Shown: positions 52,060 to 62,041 of the stretch, piece by piece
How the letters are laid out: each line of letters begins with the position of its first letter
Position numbering within the stretch: position 1 is the first letter of the stretch
Assembly (NCBI GenBank): GCA_012845835.1
Contig: JABAKD010000041.1
Coordinates: forward strand, 62,001 to 126,000
Reading direction: 5' to 3'
DNA from: Undaria pinnatifida
Lineage: Eukaryota; Sar; Phaeophyceae; Laminariales; Alariaceae
Length of the DNA: 64,000 bases
Program-made: the position numbers and the translations under genes
Notes under the pieces: generated by a model
Databases searched by the model: none
The model's input: the letters and a program-made list of their open reading frames with translations, nothing else
Told to the model about the DNA's origin: nothing

Positions 52060-53436
52060 GTGAAAAAATACGATGTTATTTGGATAGGAACTGGGCAGGC
52101 GACCGGAACAGTCGTGCCTCGATTAGTGGGAAGTGGTAAAAGTGTAGCCATCGTTGAGGGTGGCCGTTTTGGTGGGAGCTGCGTCAATTACGGTTGTACG
52201 CCGACGAAAACAATCGTGGCTAGCGCTCGGGCAGCTCACATGGCACGCCGCGGTCCGGATTTCGGCGTTGTGACTGGCGATGTCTCTGTCGATTTCGCCA
52301 AGGTCATGGAGCGTCAGAACGACATGCGCAATGGAGCCAGCAACGGTCTTGATAATTGGTTGAGCAACCTGGACAATGTTGATGTCTATCGCGCTTTTGG
52401 CACCTTTGAAGATAAAGATACGGTACGCGTGGGTGACGAGCTGATCCAGGGTGAAACGATTGTCATCAATGCTGGCGGGCGACCACGTATCGTTCCCCTG
52501 GATGGACTAGATACCGTAGATTGGTTAGACAATGGGCGGCTACTGGATCTGACAGAGCTACCAGAACATCTGGTTATTGTCGGTGGTAGCTATATCAGCC
52601 TGGAGTTTGCCCAAGCGTTCCGTCGTTTGGGCAGCCAGGTGACTGTACTCGAGGGTGGTTCCCAGCTCATGTTCCGTGAAGATGAAGATATCGCAGCGAT
52701 TGCTCAGGAATTTATGGAAGAAGAAGGAATAACTTTCCATCTAAACTCCAGAGTTAATCGGGTGGCCCAGGAAGCAGATCAACAGATTGATGTCTTTTTT
52801 GAGCAAAATGGTGCCGCAAAACAGGTACGTGGCACACATCTGTTGCTAGCAATAGGCCGTGTACCCAATAGTGATCGCTTGAATCTGGAAGCGGCCGGCG
52901 TGGAAGTGAACGAACGCGGTTACATAATTGTCAATGATGTCACTCAAACCAATATTCCCAACATTTTTGCAGTAGGTGACATTAATGGTGAGGGCGCCTT
53001 CACCCACACCTCGGTAAACGATGGTGAAACATTCTGGGATCATTACTCTGACAGCGGCGATCGCTTATTGAGTGACCGCATAACTACCTACGCCATGTTT
53101 GTCGACCCGCCGTTGGGTCGCGTAGGCATGAGTGAAAAAGAAGCACGTCAAAGCGATCGTAATATCCTGATGGCCACCCGACCCATGCGCCACATTTCGC
53201 GAGCTCGCGAAAAAGATGAAAAATCAGGTTTGGTGAAAATCCTGGTCGATGCGGACACGGAAGAGTTTCTGGGAGCAACGATTCTAGGTGTAGGCGGCGA
53301 TGAAATCGTCAATATGTTTACGCCCTTCATGTACACGAAAAGCTCTTACAAATTGTTCCGCAAGGCAGTTTTGACCCATCCTACCGTGGCAGAATTGATG
53401 CCCTGGATTCTGGATGATTTGAAACCTTTGGAATAG
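52060..53436 (+). CDS. Class I pyridine nucleotide-disulfide oxidoreductase (mercuric reductase-like)
   Basis: 458 residues from GTG 52060. FAD site IGTGQATGTVVPRLVGSG (9-26), redox disulfide GGSCVNYGCTPTKT (Cys41, Cys46), NAD(P) site VIVGGSYISLEFAQAFRRLG and the C-terminal dimer motif LTHPTVAELMP with the catalytic histidine. No N-terminal HMA domain and no C-terminal vicinal cysteines for mercury, so dihydrolipoamide-dehydrogenase-like or general disulfide reduction is more likely than Hg(II) reduction. A perfect hairpin follows. Confidence 0.86.
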   Translation: MKKYDVIWIGTGQATGTVVPRLVGSGKSVAIVEGGRFGGSCVNYGCTPTKTIVASARAAHMARRGPDFGVVTGDVSVDFAKVMERQNDMRNGASNGLDNWLSNLDNVDVYRAFGTFEDKDTVRVGDELIQGETIVINAGGRPRIVPLDGLDTVDWLDNGRLLDLTELPEHLVIVGGSYISLEFAQAFRRLGSQVTVLEGGSQLMFREDEDIAAIAQEFMEEEGITFHLNSRVNRVAQEADQQIDVFFEQNGAAKQVRGTHLLLAIGRVPNSDRLNLEAAGVEVNERGYIIVNDVTQTNIPNIFAVGDINGEGAFTHTSVNDGETFWDHYSDSGDRLLSDRITTYAMFVDPPLGRVGMSEKEARQSDRNILMATRPMRHISRAREKDEKSGLVKILVDADTEEFLGATILGVGGDEIVNMFTPFMYTKSSYKLFRKAVLTHPTVAELMPWILDDLKPLE

Positions 53437-53447
53437 CAAATTATCAG

Positions 53448-53489
53448 ACAGTCTTCGGCATGGCGCTTGGGCGCCATGCCGAAGACTGT
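53448..53489. terminator. Perfect 19-bp hairpin between convergent genes
   Basis: ACAGTCTTCGGCATGGCGC (53448-53466) and its exact complement (53471-53489) are separated by only TTGG. It starts 11 nt after the reductase stop. No T tract follows, so it may stop polymerase by stem strength or protect both 3' ends; the opposite gene ends at 53624. Confidence 0.6.
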
Positions 53490-53623
53490 GCTCTAGTCAG
53501 CTGGCGTCTAATTGCTACGGACTGTGGGACGGGTTCTCTCGCGTAGCACGACCAAAAGATGAGTCGCTTAGAAAGCTCGAGAATGTATTCCCGCCTGGTT
53601 ACAGTCAGAGCAAACTCGCGGGG

Positions 53624-54781
53624 CTACTTGGCTCTGAGTTGGGCGGGCAGGGTGAAGCTAAAGGTGCTTCCCTGGCCAAGCGTGCTTTCGACACCAACCT
53701 CGCCACCAAGCTTTTCGACAATTCGTTTGACGATTGACAGACCAAGGCCGTGGCCCTCGATGCGAACCTCGCCCAGGCGATCAAATTTGCCAAACAATTG
53801 GGATAATTGGTTAGGGTCTATTCCGGCACCATTATCCTTTACCCAAAAGCGAACCATTTGATTCTCCTCAAGGTTGCCACCAAGCTCCACACGGGGCGGT
53901 TTTCCACCATATTTGATAGCATTGCTAATGTAGTTGGCCCAAATTTCTTCTACCCAGGGTGCATAGCTTATGGCGCCGGGCCAATTATCGGGCTTAATTA
54001 TTTCAACTTTGCTCTCTTCGATGAAACGAGCCAACCTAGCCTCGGCCTCAGCCACAATCACGTTTGTATTGATTGGCTTACGCACAATTTGATCTTGCTT
54101 ACGGACGCTGGCAAATAGTAGCAATTCGTCCACAATATTTACTAATCGCTCGGTATTGCGGGTGAAGGTGTAAAGAATCTTCTCGATTTCAACAGGGTCC
54201 AGGCTAGCCCACTTATCTTCCAGATAATAGGCGTAACCCAGAACGATTGAAAGAGGGCTTTTTAAGTCATGGGCAACGGTATCAGCAAAGCTATCCAGGT
54301 CAGCAATCAGCTGTTCTTGCTCCACTGCCATCTTCTTACGGACTTCTATGTTGCGGACGTAACTCTGAATTACCTCGTTCCCTTTAGCACGAATCAGGCA
54401 GCTGCTTACTTCAACCGGAATCAGATTACCTTTCTTGTTGCGGTAATAGCATTCGTAAACTTTGGTGCCACTTACGGAAGATTCCCAGCGTACTTGTCGG
54501 GCGTCACCATTATCAGCGGCAACCTCGATTACGCTAAGAGGTTGGCCATCCAATTCACCAGGGGCGTAGCCAAAACGTCTGACCGCGTGAAAATTAGTCT
54601 TAATGATTTTGTAACTACCTGGGTCAACAATAAAAATGGCATCACCAGCCCCCTCAAAGAGGTTCTCGTAATCCCTTTTGGCATTATCAAGCTCTACCTG
54701 TAGGCCAGCGATTTCTATCTGCGCGGCAGCAAGGTCTCGCTCCATTTTTTGGTACTTTGAGATCTGGTTTGTATCGTTCAT
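53624..54781 (-). CDS. PAS-domain sensor histidine kinase (soluble)
   Basis: 385 residues. A coiled coil (10-40) leads to one PAS domain (about 41-150: DAIFIVDPGSYKIIKTN, FGYAPGELDG, ECYYRNKKGNLIPVEVS). HisKA has H171 in VAHDLKSPLS. The ATPase domain has the N box YISNAIKYGG, G1 KDNGAGID and G2 GHGLGLSI. No transmembrane segment, so it senses an internal signal. No response regulator is adjacent. It resembles phytochrome-like/LuxQ-like cytoplasmic kinases. Confidence 0.9.
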   Translation of the reverse strand: MNDTNQISKYQKMERDLAAAQIEIAGLQVELDNAKRDYENLFEGAGDAIFIVDPGSYKIIKTNFHAVRRFGYAPGELDGQPLSVIEVAADNGDARQVRWESSVSGTKVYECYYRNKKGNLIPVEVSSCLIRAKGNEVIQSYVRNIEVRKKMAVEQEQLIADLDSFADTVAHDLKSPLSIVLGYAYYLEDKWASLDPVEIEKILYTFTRNTERLVNIVDELLLFASVRKQDQIVRKPINTNVIVAEAEARLARFIEESKVEIIKPDNWPGAISYAPWVEEIWANYISNAIKYGGKPPRVELGGNLEENQMVRFWVKDNGAGIDPNQLSQLFGKFDRLGEVRIEGHGLGLSIVKRIVEKLGGEVGVESTLGQGSTFSFTLPAQLRAK

Positions 54782-54940
54782 AAATGAAAGTGCAATGGAC
54801 TATACAGCTACTTTACAATGGCTCCGTACACAAAAAAGCACACATTCATTATAACCGAAATTGTGGTAGCCAGGCGTGAGAATGGCGAGAAAGAAGTCAT
54901 CTGCGTTAGCCAGATCCCCAGAATAGATCCCCAAGGAGCT

Positions 54941-56431
54941 CTAAACTGGATCTGGGTCATCCAAATAGTTCATTTCAGGTTTGAGATCCCAACGGCAAAC
55001 ATCTTCCGGCTGTGTCTTATGGGCCCACTGCTTCAGGAGATTGGCATCCAGCTTCTTGGCGGCCATCGTGGTACGGACCGTTTCGGGATTCCAATCAGAC
55101 AGGAGTCGCTCTGTCATGGCGTCCAACATTGTTTTAGCAGCAGAATCATTGGCTAGATCGACCATCTCCTCCGGGTCATCTGCGAGGTTAAATAGCTGCC
55201 CAGGTTGATTGTGGTAATAGACAAGTTTCCAATCTCCCTGCCGGATCATACGCTGGTAGCAACCACCGGCCGGTGCAAACTCATCCGAACAATATTCCGA
55301 GAACGCGATATCCTCCCAATCTTCTGGTACCTCGCGACCATCAACCAGACTCAGAAAATCGCGCCCCTCCGAATGGGGCAAAGGCGGCGCATCAATCGCC
55401 GCCAAAATAGTGGCATTAACATCCAGGGCCGACACAACCCGATCACATTGTTGACCGGCCGGTATCCGCCCGGGCCACGACATAATCAAGGGCACCTTGA
55501 CCGACTCTTCGTAAAAGACATGCTTCCACCACAAACCATGCTCCCCGAGCATATCGCCATGGTCACTCGTGTAAACAATCAAGGTGTTTTCAACCAACCC
55601 ATTTTCCTCTAAAGCGCGCAATATCTGCCCGACCAAAGCATCCACACGCGTAACCAGCCCCCAATAGGCGGCCCTTGCTCGCCGTGTTTCTGCTTCGGTA
55701 ACCGCTTCAATTTCGGTCGCTTGCCGCCACCAGCGTAGAAATGGATGCTGCTCGGCGGCAAACGGCCTTGGCTTAGCAGGTAGTGGGACCGACTCTTCAT
55801 AAAGCTGATAATCTTCCCGGCGTGCCACAAAAGGTGCATGGGGCAACATAAAGCCAACGGTTAGATTAAATGGCTCATCAGAACCTCCCGACCGTCTAGC
55901 GATACCAACTTGATTAAGATGATCCACGGCCGCTGCAGCCACAACTTCATCATGCACCTGATAAGCCGATTGGCCGGCGCCAGAGCGTTCCAGGCTGATA
56001 CGCTCGGGATCATTCGTCCCTTGCAGATAGCCCCGGTCCGTCCCTGAACCACCCAGGTAATTTGATTCGTGATCACCAACCAGGCGCTCGGTATAACCAC
56101 GGAGCTGGTCAGGGCCTAACGAATGGAGGCGACCGATGAGAACCGGCCGGTAACCCGCTGCTCCCATACTGTGGGCCAATGTCGGGATTCCTGAATTCAA
56201 GCTATGTTCGTTTGTCCATACTTCGTTTTGAAAGGGATGCTGTCCCGTTAACATCGACATACGCGAGGGCACACAGATGGGGGACGGACAGTAGACATTG
56301 TTAAACATCACCCCATTGGCAGCCAGCCGATCCAGGTTGGGCGTTTGAACCAGTTTGTCACCGTAGCAACCGAGCACCCTGGGCGTATGTTGATCGGTGT
56401 GGATATAGAGCAAATTGGGCCGATCAGCCAT
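54941..56431 (-). CDS. Sulfatase (formylglycine-type, CxPSR)
   Basis: 496 residues from ATG 56431. The formylglycine motif is CVPSR (53-57), with YHTDQH-like IHTDQH (10-15) supplying early metal ligands and YTSDHGDMLGEHG the later ones. It hydrolyses a sulfate ester or phosphonate. No signal peptide, so probably cytoplasmic. Its start overlaps the ThDP gene's stop by 8 nt, a clear operon link; the longer frame to 56632 lies inside that gene and is rejected. The formylglycine-generating enzyme is not in the window. Confidence 0.88.
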   Translation of the reverse strand: MADRPNLLYIHTDQHTPRVLGCYGDKLVQTPNLDRLAANGVMFNNVYCPSPICVPSRMSMLTGQHPFQNEVWTNEHSLNSGIPTLAHSMGAAGYRPVLIGRLHSLGPDQLRGYTERLVGDHESNYLGGSGTDRGYLQGTNDPERISLERSGAGQSAYQVHDEVVAAAAVDHLNQVGIARRSGGSDEPFNLTVGFMLPHAPFVARREDYQLYEESVPLPAKPRPFAAEQHPFLRWWRQATEIEAVTEAETRRARAAYWGLVTRVDALVGQILRALEENGLVENTLIVYTSDHGDMLGEHGLWWKHVFYEESVKVPLIMSWPGRIPAGQQCDRVVSALDVNATILAAIDAPPLPHSEGRDFLSLVDGREVPEDWEDIAFSEYCSDEFAPAGGCYQRMIRQGDWKLVYYHNQPGQLFNLADDPEEMVDLANDSAAKTMLDAMTERLLSDWNPETVRTTMAAKKLDANLLKQWAHKTQPEDVCRWDLKPEMNYLDDPDPV

Positions 56432-58166
56432 TATCACCCTCGGCCAGACGGAATTGGACAGCCTGAGTGCCTCCTGGCGGAATGCCAAGTGGTAGACGAA
56501 CATCGAGCAGATAAGGGCGCCCTTCTTCCTCGACAATCCGCAGCCCTTCGGCCATCGCCGCATCCAACTCGCCTTCGTTATGGACAACGCGGCCGTCCAC
56601 GCCGAAGCCCGCGGCAATCTTGACCGGCTCAATTGTCGAGAGTACGACGCCGCTGTATTTGCCAGTCTGCTTCATCGCGCCATTTGCATTGCCAAAAGAG
56701 CTGGCGACGACACCATACGCCTGATTATTGGAAATTACGTACAAAACCGGGATTGAATGATGTGCTGCCGTCCACAATCCTGAATCTGAATAATAGTATG
56801 ATCCGTCACCAACCAGCCCTATTACTGGTTCTGTCGGTGCACCCAATTTGGTGCCCACAGTTGCTCCGACTCCCCAACCTTCAGAGGCACCACCAGCCCG
56901 AAATGTCTTGATGGTGTCCGGGTTATGGGCCGAGTCCATAAAATCCAGCGGGACCGCATACTGCTCAACCATCAGCTGACCACCACCACGACGGGCCAGG
57001 GCCCGATCAATCGCATTTGCCAGAGCAATAGGTGGCACACGGGATGGATCAGTTTGGCTCCGTGCGTTGAGTTGCTCCAAACGTTGTTGACGGAGCTGGT
57101 CAGCTATATCACTCCCCCATCTGCGTCGAGCGACATAATCATCTGGTTTGGATAAGGCCTGAACCTTGGCGAGCAATGCTTGTAATAGTTGTTTCTCATC
57201 CGCCAAAATCGCCAAATCAAGACCCGGAATGTTACGGAACCGCTCGGGTGAAGCACCAGCAGCAATCAATTTGTCGACCCCGGCGAATGGGGTCATATCG
57301 CTGGCCCGACCCTGGCCACGATGAGTTACACCAATGGCAAGGATTAAATCTGGGTTTACCAAATCAACTGCTTGATTGATGCGGCCCATATGCAAGGCGT
57401 GATTCCGGTCGACGGCCCGATGTTCATCATAATTTGCCGCCACCGGGAGGCCAAAATGGTCAACCAGGGCAGTCGCTTCGGCCACCGCATCTCGTTTCCA
57501 GATTCCATCACCCACATAAAGCAATGGTCGTTCAGCATTGTTCAGTGCCGTCAAAATCGTATCAATATCAGTCGCCGCTGGGGATCCAAGCTGGGCTGGT
57601 GCCGGTTTCCCAACGATTAAATCGGTCGTAATTTGCCGATCGTCCAATAATTTGTCATAGACAGCTAGATGAACCGGCCCCAATGGTGGTGTCATGGCCA
57701 CTCTCAGAGCACGTTCAATTGCTTGCGGCAATCCTTCCGGCTCAATAATGGTCCAGCTCGCCTTGGTCATCGGTTTGGCGATATCTGTTGGCCCCACATT
57801 GTGGCTCAGGTCTAGCGTGACCATATCGGCGAAACTGCCTGTGTCACCTGCAAAGGTGATGATGACTACTGGCAATCCATCAGCCCAGATGTTGTATAGC
57901 TGGCCCATACATTGGGCTAGCCCAGCGCCGAGATGGACTACCATAACAGCTGGCTCAAGCGCAGCCTGGGCATAGCCACCAGCCATTGAAGCGACATTGC
58001 CTTCATGCAGTGCCAATATCCCATTAATCTCCGGATGCGTTTGCAAGGCGTCGAAAAAGCGCGCTTCACGCGACCCGGAATTAAAAAACACATATTCCAC
58101 ACCGGAGGCGGCAAGTTGCTCAACCATAATATGGGAAGGAGAAGCGGTAATTGTTTTCAACTGCAT
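56424..58166 (-). CDS. Thiamine diphosphate-dependent enzyme (acetolactate synthase/benzoylformate decarboxylase-like)
   Basis: 580 residues with the three-domain POX layout. Glu55 in ALHEGNVAS is the cofactor-activating glutamate. The ThDP signature is GDGSYYYSDSG through ISNNQAYG (about residues 452-482). The middle domain (about 195-340) is a Rossmann-like fold. The reaction is decarboxylation or carboligation of a 2-oxo acid; the exact type is unclear. GAGGAAAG precedes the ATG. It sits between a sulfatase and a CoxL-like gene. Confidence 0.87.
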   Translation of the reverse strand: MQLKTITASPSHIMVEQLAASGVEYVFFNSGSREARFFDALQTHPEINGILALHEGNVASMAGGYAQAALEPAVMVVHLGAGLAQCMGQLYNIWADGLPVVIITFAGDTGSFADMVTLDLSHNVGPTDIAKPMTKASWTIIEPEGLPQAIERALRVAMTPPLGPVHLAVYDKLLDDRQITTDLIVGKPAPAQLGSPAATDIDTILTALNNAERPLLYVGDGIWKRDAVAEATALVDHFGLPVAANYDEHRAVDRNHALHMGRINQAVDLVNPDLILAIGVTHRGQGRASDMTPFAGVDKLIAAGASPERFRNIPGLDLAILADEKQLLQALLAKVQALSKPDDYVARRRWGSDIADQLRQQRLEQLNARSQTDPSRVPPIALANAIDRALARRGGGQLMVEQYAVPLDFMDSAHNPDTIKTFRAGGASEGWGVGATVGTKLGAPTEPVIGLVGDGSYYYSDSGLWTAAHHSIPVLYVISNNQAYGVVASSFGNANGAMKQTGKYSGVVLSTIEPVKIAAGFGVDGRVVHNEGELDAAMAEGLRIVEEEGRPYLLDVRLPLGIPPGGTQAVQFRLAEGDNG

Positions 58167-58261
58167 ATTTCTTTCCTCACTCTGTTCTGGTAGAAGTCGG
58201 AGTTGCTGTCCGCTAATTGGATGAATTAGCAGCTAACTCCCGGGCTAAATTTATCGCCTGA

Positions 58262-60592
58262 TCACTCTGTCGGATGAAGGAGCGACCAAATCTTTTCAGT
58301 CGTTAAAGGCATATCAACATGGCGGATTCCAAGGTGAGAAAGCGCATCCACAACCGCATTGACAATAGTCGGCATAGAACCGATTGTAGATGCCTCGCCA
58401 ACACCTTTTACGCCAAGTGGATTCAAAGGGGATGGCGTCTCAGTCCGATGATTTTCGAAATGAGGAAAATTGTCTGCCCGGGGAATCGCATAATCGAGAG
58501 CAGAGCCGCTAAGGAGGTTTCCCATCTCATCATAGTGGGCGACCTCCCAAAGTGCCTGTCCCAAACCCTGGGCCAGACCACCATGTATTTGACCCTCGAC
58601 AAGCATTGGATTAATAACCCGACCACAATCATCGACAGTCAGGTAGCGCAAAATTTCCAGGGCACCGGTTTGCTTATCGATCTCGACCACAGCGACATGG
58701 CTACCAAAGGGAAAGATGCGCTCTTCCGGCTCAAAATCTTTGTCTGCTTGTAAGCCGCCCTGTTGCTCGGTAGGCAATGTGGGATCGGTGGCGGCAGCGG
58801 CGACTTCAGCCCAACTCAATGAGCGTTCGGGAACACCCACAACCTGGAACTGGCTATCAACAACTGTAACATCGAGGGGGGATGCTTCTAAAAGATGGGC
58901 AGCAACATGGCGGGCTTTCTCCAGCACTGTTTGGGAGTTTAGCCGTACGGCACTCCCGGCCAGAGCTGTACTACGACTGCCATAAGTCCCCATTCCGCGT
59001 GGGACAATGGCTGTGTCACCGTGAAGTACCTCAATCTCTTCCATAGGAAGTTGCAACGTATCGGCCGCGATTTGGGCCCAGGTCGTTTCATGTCCCTGAC
59101 CATGGGGGGAGCTACCAGTCTTGATGGTGACCTTCGCATTTTCGTCCATGAAGACGCCACCAGATTCGAATGGGCCAGGCCCACAAACTTCAACGTAGGT
59201 GCACAACCCTACTCCAAGCAATTTGCCACTATCTTTTGAACGCTGGCGCTGTTTTTCACGCCAACCTTCATAGTCGCTAAGCTCAAGCGCCTTTTCAAGA
59301 TTAGGCAGATAATTGCCACTGTCATAAGTGGTGTTGGCAGCTGTTTTATAGGGGAATTTTTCGGGCGGCACATAGTTACGACGCCTTAATTCGGCCGGGT
59401 CCAAACCCATTTCATCCGCTAGAACATCGACAGCTCGCTCAATCAGAAAAGCGGCGTCAGGACGTCCGGCACCACGATATGGTTCGGAGGGATGTTTATT
59501 CGTGAAAACGCCAGTTGCTTCGGCATGGATCTTGGGAATGTCGTAGACGCCGGTCATCATGGAGATTGTAATCGCCGGAATAAGTGGAGCGATAGTGCCG
59601 TAGAAAGCACCACAATCCTGGCGGAGCTTGAGTGAGGCGGCCAGGATCCGGCCGGTTTCATCTGCCGCCAAGCCAATGGTTCCTTTTTGGTCCCGACCAT
59701 GGCTAGTCACCAGATAATCTTCGCTACGCGAAGCAGCCCATTTGACGGGGCGACCAAAGCGGCGCGCCAGGTAAGGCGCTAAAATCTCCTCACCATGCGT
59801 CCCCCCTTTCACCCCAAATCCGCCGCCCACCTCAGGCGCAATAACGCGCATCTTGTTTGGTGGGCAAGCGAGGGCCGCAGCCAATGAGTCACGCAAACCA
59901 TGAGGAGATTGGGTAGTCGACCAGACGGTATAAGAGTCAGAAGCCGCTTCGTATTGAGCCAAAACGGCGCGTGGTTCCATCGCATTTGGAATGACCCGCT
60001 GATTGGTAAGCGTCAATTCAATGGTATGTGCAGCAGACGCGAATATGGGGGCGACATCCTCCCCCACAGGCCCCCAACAGAAGGCTAAATTACTATCCCA
60101 CTCTTCATGGATAATGGCCGCATCAGAAGCTAAAGCCGCTTCCGGATCTACCTGGGCAGCTAGCGGATCGTAATCCACAAAAACCAGCTCTACTGCATCC
60201 TGTGCCGTGTAAGAATTTTCAGCCAAAACCAAAGCGACCGGCTCGCCAACAAAATGAACCTTACTCGAGGCCAAAGGATAGCGTTGAGCCATCTTGCTGT
60301 CTGAAAATGGCGCTCCATCAATGGGGAAACCAGGCTTCAAGGTGGTGGCAAAGCTACTATTCACGTCGGCAGCGGTCAGGATGGCGACTACACCTGGCAG
60401 GGCCAGCGCTTCACTACTGTCAATCTCGCCAACTCGGGCATGGGCATAGGGGCTGCGCACAAACGCTAAATGGAGAGTGTCCGGAAGCTGAATATCGGCC
60501 ACAAAGAGACCTTTCCCTGTAATAAGACCGGGATCCTCGCGTCGCTTGACTCGAGCTCCCATAAACTTGGGTAAGGCTTGTACAGAATCCAT
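58262..60592 (-). CDS. Xanthine dehydrogenase family molybdopterin subunit (form II CoxL-like)
   Basis: 776 residues, the usual size. It has the N-terminal domain (RVKRREDPGLITGKGLFVAD) and the molybdopterin part (EVGGGFGVKGGTHGEE, DCGAFYG). The active-site loop is PYRGAGRP (371-378), the form II (AYRGAGR-like) version rather than the AYxCSFR of true CO dehydrogenase. The C-terminal GVKGVGEAS carries the catalytic glutamate. No CoxM (FAD) or CoxS (2Fe-2S) gene is adjacent, so partners must lie elsewhere. It probably hydroxylates an aromatic or aldehyde substrate. AGGAGG precedes the ATG. Confidence 0.88.
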   Translation of the reverse strand: MDSVQALPKFMGARVKRREDPGLITGKGLFVADIQLPDTLHLAFVRSPYAHARVGEIDSSEALALPGVVAILTAADVNSSFATTLKPGFPIDGAPFSDSKMAQRYPLASSKVHFVGEPVALVLAENSYTAQDAVELVFVDYDPLAAQVDPEAALASDAAIIHEEWDSNLAFCWGPVGEDVAPIFASAAHTIELTLTNQRVIPNAMEPRAVLAQYEAASDSYTVWSTTQSPHGLRDSLAAALACPPNKMRVIAPEVGGGFGVKGGTHGEEILAPYLARRFGRPVKWAASRSEDYLVTSHGRDQKGTIGLAADETGRILAASLKLRQDCGAFYGTIAPLIPAITISMMTGVYDIPKIHAEATGVFTNKHPSEPYRGAGRPDAAFLIERAVDVLADEMGLDPAELRRRNYVPPEKFPYKTAANTTYDSGNYLPNLEKALELSDYEGWREKQRQRSKDSGKLLGVGLCTYVEVCGPGPFESGGVFMDENAKVTIKTGSSPHGQGHETTWAQIAADTLQLPMEEIEVLHGDTAIVPRGMGTYGSRSTALAGSAVRLNSQTVLEKARHVAAHLLEASPLDVTVVDSQFQVVGVPERSLSWAEVAAAATDPTLPTEQQGGLQADKDFEPEERIFPFGSHVAVVEIDKQTGALEILRYLTVDDCGRVINPMLVEGQIHGGLAQGLGQALWEVAHYDEMGNLLSGSALDYAIPRADNFPHFENHRTETPSPLNPLGVKGVGEASTIGSMPTIVNAVVDALSHLGIRHVDMPLTTEKIWSLLHPTE

Positions 60593-60816
60593 TTCGCCTC
60601 CTGACGGGAAAACTCCGAGGCCATTATTGATGGTCGCAGAGTTGGGATTTGGGACAAAACTAGGTCATGATGGTAACCAACAGTTAGCAATAATAATGAT
60701 AGCGCCCCACGTACAATGAGGCCATCAGTTCCATGTTAGGTCAGAAAAAGTTCCCTTCCACCCATCCGGCCCCACTCACAGCAGGCTGGAATTGCACGGA
60801 ATAATTGATCTAAAAT

Positions 60817-60836
60817 AATCCGCGCAAATCAGCGGC
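60817..60836. repeat. Single arm of the dispersed intergenic repeat
   Basis: AATCCGCGCAAATCAGCGGC is, in reverse complement, 18 of 20 bases identical to the arm starting at 46156. The rest of the 60593-60849 gap shows nothing I recognise. Confidence 0.6.
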
Positions 60837-60849
60837 AAAAAAAGCTATC

Positions 60850-61977
60850 CTAATCTGGCAGAACCTCCAGGAAACGCTCAATCTCATGACGCTCATTATA
60901 AAAAGTAGGCGAGATACGCAAGTTGCCGGCCCGAATGGCGAGATGAACTTTAGCATCAGTCAATCGCTGTTCAATGGTGTCAGCTGGTATTGAGGGGTGG
61001 CGAAAGGCCAAAACTCCCGAGCGTTCACCTTCACCCAATGGTGAAATGATTTCATACCCTTTCTGGTGCAAACCCTCAAGGGCCAGATCATTCAATTCAC
61101 GGATGTGGCTTTCGACCGCAGGCATCCCCAATTCCAACAATTGCCGAACGGCCGCATCCAACCCCCAGATGCCTGGGAAATTGACGAGAGCTTCCTCGAA
61201 ACGACCGGCATTCTCCCGTAAGGTCAAATCATAATCGAGGTGGGCTTCTGATTTGTTGACCGTGTGGTAACCTACGTTTTGGGGCCAAATCTTGTCCATC
61301 GACTCCTTGCGACAGTAGAAAAAGCCGGTGCCAATTGGACCTAACAGCCATTTGTGAGCCCCGGCCGATAAAAAATCAATATGATATTGGGAAACATCAA
61401 TATCGAGCACCCCAACCAGTTGAATCGCATCCAGATTTAAGAGCACGCCGCGGCGCTGACAAATCTCACTTAGCTTAGCCAGGTCGACGCGAAATCCATT
61501 CCAAAATTGGACTGCGCTGACGGATACCAGGCGGGTACGCTCATCAATGGCAGCCTCGATCGCTTCAGGGGTGACGCGACCGGCCGGTGCCTCAACCCAT
61601 TTCACCTGTACACCGCGCCGAGCCAAATTCAACCAGCAATAAACATTCGACGCATACTCTTTCTCGGCTATCACCACATTGTCACCCGGCTGCCAATCAA
61701 GCCCGTTGGCAACGATCAAAATGCCTTCGGTCGTATTTTTAACGTAGGCAATTTCGTCCCTATCAGCACCGATGAGTTGAGCAATCCGAGCTTTATGCTC
61801 CGTGTCGGCAATTTGGCACCAGTCCGGATAGTTAATACGGCCACTATCCCGCACCTGTCCCATAAAGCCATCGACGGCTTCAATGACCCGGGTGGACATC
61901 GCCCCGATTGAGGCGTTGTTGAGATAAACCATATTCTCTTTTATGGGAAATAAGGGGTGTACATGGCTAAAATCCAT
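60850..61977 (-). CDS. Class V aminotransferase (cysteine desulfurase/isopenicillin epimerase-like)
   Basis: 375 residues from the ATG at 61977; the frame to 62049 is rejected. PLP fold type I, class V: YLNNASIGAMS (18-28), VKNTTEGILIVANG, LNLDAIQLVG (Asp183) and SAGAHKWLLGPIG with Lys209 as Schiff base. No cysteine in the usual desulfurase active-site loop is evident, so a desulfurase role is not proven. A DMT transporter gene diverges from it and its coding start lies within 65 bp. Confidence 0.85.
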   Translation of the reverse strand: MDFSHVHPLFPIKENMVYLNNASIGAMSTRVIEAVDGFMGQVRDSGRINYPDWCQIADTEHKARIAQLIGADRDEIAYVKNTTEGILIVANGLDWQPGDNVVIAEKEYASNVYCWLNLARRGVQVKWVEAPAGRVTPEAIEAAIDERTRLVSVSAVQFWNGFRVDLAKLSEICQRRGVLLNLDAIQLVGVLDIDVSQYHIDFLSAGAHKWLLGPIGTGFFYCRKESMDKIWPQNVGYHTVNKSEAHLDYDLTLRENAGRFEEALVNFPGIWGLDAAVRQLLELGMPAVESHIRELNDLALEGLHQKGYEIISPLGEGERSGVLAFRHPSIPADTIEQRLTDAKVHLAIRAGNLRISPTFYNERHEIERFLEVLPD

Positions 61978-62041
61978 CAAGTTGCTCCATTTGGGGTGGC
62001 AGGATTGTTGTAGGGTACCGGCCGGTATTGTAGTATACGCA

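Noticed and set aside
52060-53436. Mercuric reductase as a firm name
   Set aside because: No metal-binding N-domain, no C-terminal cysteine pair and no mer genes nearby.
58262-60592. True aerobic CO dehydrogenase
   Set aside because: The active-site loop is PYRGAGRP rather than AYxCSFR, and CoxM/CoxS are missing.
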